NCBI RefSeq assembly: GCF_002001205.1
Contig: NZ_MUNZ01000130.1
Location: 1-39,176, forward strand
DNA length: 39,176 nucleotides
From: Hydrogenophaga sp. A37
GTDB lineage: Bacteria > Pseudomonadota > Gammaproteobacteria > Burkholderiales > Burkholderiaceae_C
Direction of reading: 5' to 3'
Shown here: positions 24,630-31,769 of the stretch, piece by piece
Position numbering within the stretch: the stretch's first letter is position 1
How the letters are laid out: each line of letters begins with the position of its first letter
Program-made: the position numbers and the translations under genes
The notes under the pieces: model-generated
Told to the model about the DNA's origin: nothing
The model's input: only the letters and a program-made list of their open reading frames with translations
Database searches by the model: none

Positions 24630-25366
24630 TGTTCTTTCTGGCCGAGCACCGCCGCCACGCGGAATTCTGGGAAGGTTTTCGAGACCAGGCCTCGGTGGCC
24701 GTGGGCATCGCCGCTTGGGGCTTGATGACCGGTGTGGCCATGGTCAAGTCGGGACTGTCGGTCATCGAAGCCCTGCTGATGACGCTGGTCGTGTACGCCG
24801 GCAGCGCTCAACTCGCCGCCGTGCCCATGATCGTCGCGGGCGCGCCGATGTGGGTGATCTTGGCGGCTTCGTTCTGCGTCAACCTGCGTTTCGTGGTGTT
24901 CTCCATCCACCTGCGGCCCTATGTGATGCACCTGCCGCGCTGGCAGCGCATCGCCACCGGGTTCTACACCGGTGACCTGACCTACGTGTACTTTGTTCGC
25001 CGCTACCCGCACGTGGCCGTCGACGCCGACGGCCTCGCGCGCCAGCAGGCCTACCTGGCCGGCAACTGCGCCGTGAACTGCGTGGCATGGATGGTTTCCA
25101 GCGTGGTGGGCGTGGTGCTGGCCAATGCGGTGCCCACTGCCTGGGGACTGGGCTTCGCCGGCATCCTGGCGTTGTTGGGCCTGTTGTGTTCGCTGGCCAG
25201 CTCACAGCTGCGGGTCGTCTCGGCCAGTGTGGCCGGTGCGGCGGCGGTGACCGCCTGGGCGCTGCCGCTGAGGCTCAACATCCTGGTGGCCATCGCGGCG
25301 GCGGTGGCGATCTGCCTGGTGATCGAGAAGGCGTCGCCGCGACCGCCGGGCGCGCAGCATGTTTGA
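24629..25366 (+). CDS. azlC: AzlC-family branched-chain amino acid exporter, large subunit
   Basis: 245 aa polytopic inner-membrane protein. Conserved AzlC features: ASVAVGIAAWGLMTGVAMVKSGLS, a hydrophobic helix with MTLVVYAGSAQLAAVPM, and FCVNLRFVVFSIHLRPY. Works with the small AzlD subunit to export branched-chain amino acids or related compounds; the substrate here is not shown. Its start overlaps the fmt stop (TGATG) and its end overlaps azlD by 8 nt, so the three are probably cotranscribed. Confidence 0.92.
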   Translation: MFFLAEHRRHAEFWEGFRDQASVAVGIAAWGLMTGVAMVKSGLSVIEALLMTLVVYAGSAQLAAVPMIVAGAPMWVILAASFCVNLRFVVFSIHLRPYVMHLPRWQRIATGFYTGDLTYVYFVRRYPHVAVDADGLARQQAYLAGNCAVNCVAWMVSSVVGVVLANAVPTAWGLGFAGILALLGLLCSLASSQLRVVSASVAGAAAVTAWALPLRLNILVAIAAAVAICLVIEKASPRPPGAQHV

Positions 25367-25694
25367 CCTCGATCCCTGGACCCTGCTGACCATTCTCGGC
25401 ATGGGCTGCGTCACCGCGATCACGCGGGGGTTTTTCTTCTTCTCCAGCAAGCCATGGAGCCTGCCGCACTGGGCGCAGCGCGGTCTGCAGTACGCGCCCA
25501 TCGCGGCGCTGTCGGCTGTGGTGATTCCGGAAATCGTGATGACACAGGGGCATCTGATTCAGACCTGGCAGGACGCACGCCTGTTCGCCGCGGTGGCGGG
25601 CATGGCCTGGTTCGTCTGGCAGCGCAGCGTGCTGGGCACCATCGTGGTGGGCATGGTGGTGTACCTGCCGCTGCACATGGGGCTGGGCTGGTGA
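25359..25694 (+). CDS. azlD: AzlD-family branched-chain amino acid exporter, small subunit
   Basis: 111 aa with four hydrophobic segments (LLTILGMGCVTAITRGFFFF, LQYAPIAALSAVVIPEIV, LFAAVAGMAWFVWQ, LGTIVVGMVVYLPLHM), the standard AzlD layout. Partner of AzlC. Last gene of the def-fmt-azlCD run; an intrinsic terminator follows 68 bp downstream. Confidence 0.92.
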   Translation: MFDLDPWTLLTILGMGCVTAITRGFFFFSSKPWSLPHWAQRGLQYAPIAALSAVVIPEIVMTQGHLIQTWQDARLFAAVAGMAWFVWQRSVLGTIVVGMVVYLPLHMGLGW

Positions 25695-25740
25695 GTCGGT
25701 CGGCGTTCACGCGCGTGGGAAAATGCCCAGGTGCGAGCGG

Positions 25741-25772
25741 ATTAAGGTCTCCTTAAGGTTGGCGGGTAAAAC
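25741..25772 (+). promoter_or_regulatory. PmrA-like box and promoter of the GT2-VTT-GT83-epimerase operon
   Basis: Direct half-sites TTAAGGT (25742) and TTAAGGT (25753), starts 11 bp apart. Exactly 8 bp after the second TTAAGG lies TAAAAC as -10, so the box covers the -35 region as in promoters activated by PmrA/QseB-type regulators. The core TGGCGGG-TAAAA-CTCGC is nearly the same as at 30979-31010. Regulator binding is inferred. Confidence 0.65.
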
Positions 25773-25792
25773 TCGCAGACCCGCTTTTTTTT
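25762..25792 (+). terminator. Intrinsic terminator of the fmt-azlCD transcript
   Basis: GCGGGT (25762-25767) pairs with ACCCGC (25779-25784), 11-nt loop, followed by eight T. Good rho-independent form. Its left arm lies inside the promoter of the next operon, so RNA starting there would not contain a complete hairpin. Confidence 0.8.
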
Positions 25793-25848
25793 GCGTCGTT
25801 CGGCCCGGCCTCTTCCTCCATGCGCCGAATCTCCCTGGTGAACCCTTC

Positions 25849-26655
25849 ATGACAGACCCCCGCCCGGCGAACGCCGCTGGCGCCGCACAGACGGGCGATG
25901 CCCCGCTGGTGTCGGTGCTGATTCCCGCCAAGAACGAAGCCGGCAACATCGGCAAACTCGTGAACGAGGTGGTGACCGCGCTGCGCTCCGAGTGCGCGTT
26001 CGAGATCGTGCTGGTCGATGACGGCAGCGACGACGGCACCGGCGACGAGTTCGTGCAAAGCTGCGCCGAGCTGGGCGCGGCCGGCCAGCTGGTGCGCCAC
26101 CAGGCCAGCGTGGGACAGAGCACGGCGCTGTGCAGCGCGGCCTTGCAGGCGCGCGGGCGCTACCTCATCACCATTGATGGCGACGGCCAGAACGACCCCG
26201 CCGACATGCCCGGCCTGTTGCGCTCGGCGCGCGAGACCGAGTCGCAGTCGACCCACTTCTGCATCGCCGGCTACCGCAAGAACCGCCAGGACACCGAGTG
26301 GAAGAAGTTCCAGTCGCGCATTGCCAACGCCGTGCGCCAGAAGCTGCTGAGCGACCAGGTGCCTGACACCGGCTGCGGCCTGAAGCTGATCCCGCGCGAG
26401 ACCTGGCTGCGCCTGCCGTACTTCGACCACATGCACCGTTATCTGCCTGCGCTGGTGCTGCGGCTGGGCGGCGTGATCCGTGTCGTGCCGGTGAACCACC
26501 GGGCGCGCCACGTGGGTGTGTCCAAGTACAACGCCTGGAACCGGCTTTGGGTCGGCCTGGTCGACATGGCGGGTGTCATGTGGCTGTCACGGCGCGGCAA
26601 GCGCCCGGTGATCGCGCAGGTCCGGTCCATCCCCGCGCATGAAAAGCCTCACTAA
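25849..26655 (+). CDS. Family 2 glycosyltransferase, ArnC/RgtE-like (polyprenyl-phosphate sugar synthase)
   Basis: 268 aa from the ATG at 25849. GT-A fold motifs: VSVLIPAKNEAGNIGKLV, VLVDDGSDDGT, and DGDGQNDPADMP carrying the DxD-type metal site, then YRKNRQDTEWKKFQSRIAN and DTGCGLKLIPRETW, as in dolichol-phosphate-mannose-synthase-like enzymes and ArnC. Instead of the two C-terminal helices of ArnC there is only one weakly hydrophobic segment (WVGLVDMAGVMWLSRR). Expected to put a sugar from a UDP donor on undecaprenyl phosphate, as donor for the GT83 two genes down. It overlaps the VTT gene by 17 nt. Confidence 0.85.
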   Translation: MTDPRPANAAGAAQTGDAPLVSVLIPAKNEAGNIGKLVNEVVTALRSECAFEIVLVDDGSDDGTGDEFVQSCAELGAAGQLVRHQASVGQSTALCSAALQARGRYLITIDGDGQNDPADMPGLLRSARETESQSTHFCIAGYRKNRQDTEWKKFQSRIANAVRQKLLSDQVPDTGCGLKLIPRETWLRLPYFDHMHRYLPALVLRLGGVIRVVPVNHRARHVGVSKYNAWNRLWVGLVDMAGVMWLSRRGKRPVIAQVRSIPAHEKPH

Positions 26656-27322
26656 ACCGCTGCTGCTCACGGCGGTTCTGACGCTGGCTTTCCTGTCCCT
26701 GCACCTGGGCTGGTGGGGCCCGGTCACAGAAGAGGTCTTGCTGCAGCAGCTGTTCCAGCGGCATTGGGCGCTTGCCTGGCCGATGTTCATCGGTGGTGCC
26801 GTCGTCTACACGGCGCTCGGTGGCCCGCGTCAGGTGCTGGCCTTCAGCTGCGGTTTCCTGTTCGGTGGCTGGCAGGGCGGCCTGATCGGCACCTTGCTCA
26901 CCGGTTGCGGTGCCATGCTCACCATGCTCGCGGTGCACAAGCTCGGCTTTGAATGGGTGAGGCAGAAGTACGCGCAGAAGATTGAACTGATCAAGGCGGT
27001 GCTGGCCGAAGACACCTGGATCTGGATCTGCGTGATCCGCCTGATCCCCGTGGGCAGCAACCTCGTGACCAACATCGCGGCGGCCCTGTCCGACCTGCGA
27101 CCGGTGGCGGTGTTCTTCGGTAGCCTGCTGGGCTATCTGCCGCAGATGCTGCTGTTCGCCTACGCGGGCTCGGGCTTTGCGCTGCACGACAGCTCGCAAC
27201 TCTGGATCAGTCTCGTGATGCTGGTGTTGTCCACCGGGCTGGGCCTGTACCTGTACCACCACGGTTTCAAGCAGCGTTTGCAGCGCTTCCGCAAAGAGCA
27301 TCCGCATGTCCCTGCCCACTGA
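26639..27322 (+). CDS. VTT/DedA-like (TVP38/TMEM64) membrane protein
   Basis: 227 aa with about five to six hydrophobic segments. The VTT core is visible: GGPRQVLAFSCGFLFGGWQG, LIGTLLTGCGAMLTML, and VIRLIPVGSNLVTNIAAALS with the conserved Arg-x-x-Pro. Members of this superfamily have been shown to recycle undecaprenyl phosphate across the inner membrane. Lying between an ArnC-like enzyme and an ArnT-like transferase, with overlaps at both ends, it may flip the lipid-linked sugar or return the spent carrier; this is inference. Confidence 0.8.
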   Translation: MKSLTKPLLLTAVLTLAFLSLHLGWWGPVTEEVLLQQLFQRHWALAWPMFIGGAVVYTALGGPRQVLAFSCGFLFGGWQGGLIGTLLTGCGAMLTMLAVHKLGFEWVRQKYAQKIELIKAVLAEDTWIWICVIRLIPVGSNLVTNIAAALSDLRPVAVFFGSLLGYLPQMLLFAYAGSGFALHDSSQLWISLVMLVLSTGLGLYLYHHGFKQRLQRFRKEHPHVPAH

Positions 27323-29027
27323 CGACGACGCCCGTCGCCAGACGCTGTTCTGGCTCGCCGCCACCGCCATCGTGCTGTTGCTGGGCATCGGCCTGCGCTA
27401 CCCCTGGCCCGCCGACGAGCCGCGTTTCGCACAGGTGGCGCGCGAGATGGTTGAGAGCGGACAGTGGCTGTTCCCCACGCGCGGCGGCGAGCCTTACCCC
27501 GACAAGCCACCGGTGTTCATGTGGTTCAGTGCGGCGGCGTTCGCGCTGCTGGGCAACCTGAAACTGTCCTTCCTGTTGCCGAGCGCGCTGGCTTCGGTGG
27601 GCACGCTGCTGCTGGTGCACGACCTCGGGCGCCGGCTGTGGAACCCGCAGGTGGCGCTGTTCGCGGTGCTGGTGCTGGTGTTCACGCCGCAGTTCCTGCT
27701 GCAGGGCAAGGTCGGGCAGATCGATGCGCTCGTGACCTTCTGGATCACGCTGGGTTGTTATGGCTTGCTGCGCCACTTCTTCACGGGCCCCCACTGGGGC
27801 TGGTACTTCACGGCCTGGGCTGCGATGGCGCTGGGCATCATGACCAAGGGCGTGGGCTTCCTGCCGTTGCTGATGCTGTTGCCGCTGGCGCTCTGGACGA
27901 AGAACCCCGGCCACGGCGACGCGCCGGTGTGGCGCTGGAAGCTGGCGGCGGGCGTGCTGGTGATGGCGGTCACGGTGGCGCTCTGGCTGGGCCCGATGCT
28001 CTGGCAGGTGCACAGCATCGGCTCCGACACCATGGTGGCCTACCGCAACGACCTGCTGTTCCGCCAGACCGGCGAGCGTTTCGTCAACGCCTGGCACCAC
28101 GTCAAGCCCTGGCACTATTTCTTCACGCAGGCCATTCCGGTGGTGTGGTTCCCGCTGCCGGTGCTGTTGCTGGTGTTCTTCAAACCGCTGCTCGCCGCGC
28201 TGTGCGAAGACCGCCGGCTCAAGGTGCTGCTGGCTTGGGTCGGGCTGGTGTTGCTGTTTTTTTCGATCAGCTCGGGCAAGCGCGAGGTCTACATCTTCCC
28301 GGCCCTGCCCATGCTGGCGCTGGTGGTGGGCGTGTTGTGGACCAAGGTCCGCGCGCAGGGGCTGGGCGGGCGAACCAGTGCTTTCTTCCAGTGGTTCCTG
28401 TATGCGCTGGCGGCGGCACTCGGTGGCCTCGGTCTGATGCTCCGGTTCTCACCAGAGCGCCTGCTGCGCAAGGCACCCGACTACGCCGAGCTGATCGCCA
28501 CGCTGGCCATGCCGCTGATCGCGATGGGCGCGGCCCTGCTGGTGCTCCTGATCGTGATCCGCCGACGCGACCTGCTGGAGCGCATGGCCGCCACCAGCCT
28601 CACGGTCTGGGTGTTCGTGTCGCTGCTGATCTGGCCGCGCGTCGACCCCTACCGCACGCCGCAGGACATGATGGAACAGGTGGAGCAGCAACTGCCGCCC
28701 GGCGCTGAGCTGGCACTCATCTTTTTCAAAGAGCAGTTCCTGCTGTTCAGCCACCGCCCGCTGACCCATTTCAGCTACCTCGCACCGGTGGATCAGCAAG
28801 AGCGCAACGCCTGGGTCTGGATGCGCGAAGCGCCGAACCGCCAACTGCTGGTGCCGACCGACGCGAAGCTCGACTGTTTCGATGTGGCCAAGGCCGTCTC
28901 GCTGGGCGAGGCCCACCGCCGCGAGTGGGTGCTGTTCGGTGCCGATGCGATGCGCGCGACCTGCGCTGCGCCCGCGCGTGCCCAACGCTTCGTTTACCGT
29001 CCCGACATCCGTGGTGTCTTGCCATGA
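27306..29027 (+). CDS. GT83 (ArnT/RgtD-like) lipid-linked sugar transferase
   Basis: 573 aa inner-membrane protein with around twelve hydrophobic segments. The GT-C signature is present in the first periplasmic loop: WPADEPRFAQVAREMV (the DExR[YF]A motif of ArnT) followed by PYPDKPPVFMW. Expected to transfer a sugar from undecaprenyl phosphate to lipid A or core on the periplasmic side. With the UDP-glucuronate 4-epimerase-like gene next door the sugar may be galacturonic acid (as for Rhizobium Rgt enzymes) rather than aminoarabinose. Overlaps both neighbours (17 nt and 4 nt). Confidence 0.87.
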   Translation: MSLPTDDDARRQTLFWLAATAIVLLLGIGLRYPWPADEPRFAQVAREMVESGQWLFPTRGGEPYPDKPPVFMWFSAAAFALLGNLKLSFLLPSALASVGTLLLVHDLGRRLWNPQVALFAVLVLVFTPQFLLQGKVGQIDALVTFWITLGCYGLLRHFFTGPHWGWYFTAWAAMALGIMTKGVGFLPLLMLLPLALWTKNPGHGDAPVWRWKLAAGVLVMAVTVALWLGPMLWQVHSIGSDTMVAYRNDLLFRQTGERFVNAWHHVKPWHYFFTQAIPVVWFPLPVLLLVFFKPLLAALCEDRRLKVLLAWVGLVLLFFSISSGKREVYIFPALPMLALVVGVLWTKVRAQGLGGRTSAFFQWFLYALAAALGGLGLMLRFSPERLLRKAPDYAELIATLAMPLIAMGAALLVLLIVIRRRDLLERMAATSLTVWVFVSLLIWPRVDPYRTPQDMMEQVEQQLPPGAELALIFFKEQFLLFSHRPLTHFSYLAPVDQQERNAWVWMREAPNRQLLVPTDAKLDCFDVAKAVSLGEAHRREWVLFGADAMRATCAAPARAQRFVYRPDIRGVLP

Positions 29028-30055
29028 ACCTGCTGACTTCGTTACCACGCCCCCGCATCCTGGTCACCGGCGCCGCCGGCTTCATCGGCTTTCACCTGAG
29101 CCAGCGCCTGCTCGACCTGGGACTGGCGGTGGACGGCGTGGACAACATGAGCCCGTACTACGAGCCCAGCCTCAAGGAGGCACGGCTGAAGCTGCTGCAG
29201 GCTCGGCCAGGCTTCGTGTTCCACCGGCTCGAACTCGCCGAGCGCGAGGCCACGGCGAAGCTGTTCGAGCAAGGTCGCTACGACATCGCGCTGCACCTCG
29301 CGGCGCAGGCCGGCGTGCGCTACTCGGTGGAGCAGCCGATGGCCTACCTCGACAGCAACCTCGCGGGCATGCTGACAGTGCTCGAAGGCTGCCGGCGCCA
29401 CGGCGTGAAGCACCTCGTGTACGCCTCGTCGAGCTCCATCTACGGCGCGGCACGCCAGATGCCGCTGCGCGAAGACATGGTGACCGACGCGCCGATCTCG
29501 CTCTACGCCGCGAGCAAGAAGGCCAACGAGCTGATGGCCCACAGCTACAGCCACCTCTACGGCATCCCGGCGAGCGCTCTGCGCTTTTTCACGGTCTACG
29601 GCCCCTGGGGCCGGCCGGACATGGCGATCTTCAAGTTCGTGCGCGCGATCTTTGAAGGCCGACCCATCGACGTCTACAACCACGGCCAGATGCGCCGCGA
29701 TTTCACCTTCGTGGACGACGTGGTCGATGCGGTGCTCGCCGTGGCGGGCGTGCCGCCGGTGGCGCAAGACGGGCAGGCCGCCCACCGCGTGCTCAACGTG
29801 GGACACAACGGCCCTGTGCCGCTGATGGACTTCATCGCCTGTCTGGAGCAGGCCACGGGCCGCGAAGCCGTCAAGCATTTCATGCCCATGCAACAGGGCG
29901 ACGTGCCCGACACCTGGGCCGACACCTCGGCGCTGGAACGGGGCTTCGGCGTGCGGGCCGACACCGATCTTCAAGTCGGCGTGCAGCGGTTTGTGGACTG
30001 GTACCGGACTTATTACGAAGTCCCCCCCGCGCCACCTGCGGCGTCACCCCCCTGA
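29024..30055 (+). CDS. NAD-dependent epimerase, UDP-glucuronate 4-epimerase-like
   Basis: 343 aa extended SDR. Rossmann motif ILVTGAAGFIGFHLSQRL, substrate loop VDNMSPYYEPSLKEARL, the catalytic serine region YASSSSIYGA and YAASKKANE with Tyr-x3-Lys, and FFTVYGPWGRPDMA; the DN(M/L)NxYYdxxLKxxR-like and GRPDMA stretches are typical of GalE-like enzymes acting on UDP-glucuronate (CapI/GAE). It would supply UDP-galacturonate in the cytoplasm. Starts inside the GT83 stop (ATGA). The last ten codons (PPAPPAASPP and the stop) lie in the dispersed repeat copy 2, so the repeat supplies the end of the protein. Confidence 0.87.
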   Translation: MNLLTSLPRPRILVTGAAGFIGFHLSQRLLDLGLAVDGVDNMSPYYEPSLKEARLKLLQARPGFVFHRLELAEREATAKLFEQGRYDIALHLAAQAGVRYSVEQPMAYLDSNLAGMLTVLEGCRRHGVKHLVYASSSSIYGAARQMPLREDMVTDAPISLYAASKKANELMAHSYSHLYGIPASALRFFTVYGPWGRPDMAIFKFVRAIFEGRPIDVYNHGQMRRDFTFVDDVVDAVLAVAGVPPVAQDGQAAHRVLNVGHNGPVPLMDFIACLEQATGREAVKHFMPMQQGDVPDTWADTSALERGFGVRADTDLQVGVQRFVDWYRTYYEVPPAPPAASPP

Positions 30056-30100
30056 GGGGGCAACACGAGCGGCCCGGCGGAGCCGGTTCCGCCGTGTTCT
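30022..30100. repeat. Dispersed intergenic repeat, copy 2
   Basis: CCCCCCGCGCC, then GGCGTCACCCCCCTGAGGGGG, then GGCCCGGCGGAGCCGGTTCC, in the same order as copy 1 (14791-14875). It begins within the epimerase gene, encodes its last residues and stop, and forms two hairpins that could act as a transcript end. Confidence 0.75.
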
Positions 30101-30163
30101 GGGATGGGGTGTTGCTCTCCGGAGATGTGTTTGTTACCTCCCTTGCTCCCTTGTCACGGTGCG

Positions 30164-30955
30164 TCAGCTGTGGCTCGGTAAGGCCGGTTCCTCACGGACC
30201 TTGCTTCGCGTTCCAGCTTCTGTGCGGTCCAGCCAGGGCTGTGCCAGTCGCCAGCCCGCCAGCGCCACACCGCTGCAGAGAACCAGCGTCCAGAGCGTGT
30301 GGCTGGGGAAATGGGCGCCGCGCACGGTCTGTGTCGCACCGGCCACCATGCCCATGAGCAGGATGCCGGCCAGCCAGCGCTGGCCCGCCTGGGGCGAGCG
30401 GGCCCGGCTGCCTGCGGGAGGGGTGAGCCAGGGCAGACACAGCGGCAACAGGGCCAACGCGCTCGACGCGTGACCGCCCGGGAAGCACCGGCCACTGCCG
30501 CCATCGGCTGCACCGAACGTCCAGTGCGACACGTAGCGCGCCGGGCCGCCGAACACCTCCAGTTCCCAGGGGCAACTGGTGAGGCTGTGGTATTTCACAA
30601 GGTTCACGGCAGCCAGCGTCGCGGCCACCAGGAGCACGGCCGCGAGGCGTTCGCGGCGCGGCAGTGGCAGGCCTGGCCACCGCTTGGGCAGCCATGCATC
30701 GGGCGCCAGGGCCCAGCCCCACAGGACGAGGTAGAGCAGCAGGGCGGCCTTGCGCAGGCCGTCGTGCATGACGCCTTCCAGCAGGATGTCGCCGCGCAGC
30801 GCAAAACCCTGTGCGGTGCCGATGTGTTGCATCAGCGGGAGGTCCAGACCGACGGCGTCCCACAGCAAGGTGAGGGCGAGCAGGGCCAGCCAGGCCCAGG
30901 CCAGGCGGCGGGGCGGCGAAATGTTCGGGGAGGCAGGGCGCCATGGGGCAGGCAT
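30164..30955 (-). CDS. PAP2-family membrane phosphatase
   Basis: 263 aa inner-membrane protein with about six hydrophobic segments. The three PAP2 motifs are present in order: KYHSLTSCPW (K121), PGGHASSAL (159-167, usually PSGH), and RGAHFPSHTLW (R212, H219). Members dephosphorylate or transphosphorylate lipids such as undecaprenyl pyrophosphate, phosphatidylglycerol phosphate or lipid A (LpxE/LpxT). It is divergent from the PmrA-like regulator and shares its promoter region with the box at 30979-30996, so a role in lipid A phosphate handling is likely, though not proven. Confidence 0.85.
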   Translation of the reverse strand: MPAPWRPASPNISPPRRLAWAWLALLALTLLWDAVGLDLPLMQHIGTAQGFALRGDILLEGVMHDGLRKAALLLYLVLWGWALAPDAWLPKRWPGLPLPRRERLAAVLLVAATLAAVNLVKYHSLTSCPWELEVFGGPARYVSHWTFGAADGGSGRCFPGGHASSALALLPLCLPWLTPPAGSRARSPQAGQRWLAGILLMGMVAGATQTVRGAHFPSHTLWTLVLCSGVALAGWRLAQPWLDRTEAGTRSKVREEPALPSHS

Positions 30956-30978
30956 GGCGCCGATGGTTGTTCGCCGAC

Positions 30979-31010
30979 TTTAAGAGAACCTTAAGGGGTG
31001 GCGGGATAAT
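30979..31010 (+). promoter_or_regulatory. PmrA-like box and promoter of the pmrAB-like operon
   Basis: TTTAAG (30979) and CTTAAGG (30990): TTAAG starts are 11 bp apart. A GATAAT -10 follows the second TTAAGG after exactly 8 bp (31005-31010). The same core TGGCGGG-(A)TAA-TCGC is seen at 25759-25776. Indicates autoregulation and possibly control of the divergent PAP2 gene. Confidence 0.65.
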
Positions 31011-31049
31011 TCGCGCCATTGACCTACGCGCTCTGCGCCCGACCCTGAC

Positions 31050-31769
31050 ATGCGTGCACTTGTGGTGGAAGACGATCCCGGCATCGCTGGCGGCCTCAGC
31101 CTGTCGCTGCGCCAGGCCGGTTATGCGGTCGACGTGTGTGCCAGCATCAACTCCGCCTGGACCGCGCTGAGTGTGGAGCCTTTTGATGTGATGCTGCTGG
31201 ATCTGGGCTTGCCCGACGGCGACGGCTTGGACCTACTGGCGCGGCTGCGCCGGCTCGGCGAGCGTCGGTCCGTGCCCGACGCGCTGCCGCGCAGCGACAT
31301 GCCGGTGCTGATCATGACCGCGCGCGATGGCGTGAGCGACCGCATCAGCGGCCTGGACAGCGGCGCCGACGACTACATCGTCAAACCCTTCGACCCCAAC
31401 GAGATGCTCGCTCGCCTGCGCGCCATGCTGCGCAGAGCAGGAGGGCGCAGCAAGCCGGTGATCGAACACGGTGACCTGGTGCTCGACCCGGCGACCCATT
31501 CGGTGGAGCGGGCTGGCTTGCCTGTGCCGCTGGGCGCCAAAGAGTTCGCGCTGCTGCTGACCCTCTTGCAGGCGCGCCCGCAGGTCTTGTCCAAATCGCG
31601 CCTGGAGTCGGCGTTGTACGGTTTTGGCGATGCACTGGAGAGCAACGCCATCGAGGTGCACGTGCACCACCTGCGCCGCAAGCTCGGTGAGTCGCTGATC
31701 AAGACCGTGCGCGGGGTGGGTTACTTCATTCCGCAAGACACCGTGCCGGCCGATCCGGGGCCTCTGTGA
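31050..31769 (+). CDS. OmpR-family response regulator, PmrA/QseB-like
   Basis: 239 aa. Receiver with acidic pocket VVEDDP, phosphorylation site D51 (MLLDLGLPDGDG), T in LIMTARDG and K in YIVKPFDPNEML; then the winged-helix DNA-binding domain (GAKEFALLLTLLQARPQVLSKSRLE, ESNAIEVHVHHLRRKLGES, IKTVRGVGYF). Between D51 and the conserved Thr there is an insertion of roughly nine residues (GERRSVPDALPRSD) compared with typical members such as the second regulator in this window. GTGA overlap with the sensor kinase gene. Probably activates itself, the GT2 operon and eptA through the boxes described. Confidence 0.9.
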   Translation: MRALVVEDDPGIAGGLSLSLRQAGYAVDVCASINSAWTALSVEPFDVMLLDLGLPDGDGLDLLARLRRLGERRSVPDALPRSDMPVLIMTARDGVSDRISGLDSGADDYIVKPFDPNEMLARLRAMLRRAGGRSKPVIEHGDLVLDPATHSVERAGLPVPLGAKEFALLLTLLQARPQVLSKSRLESALYGFGDALESNAIEVHVHHLRRKLGESLIKTVRGVGYFIPQDTVPADPGPL

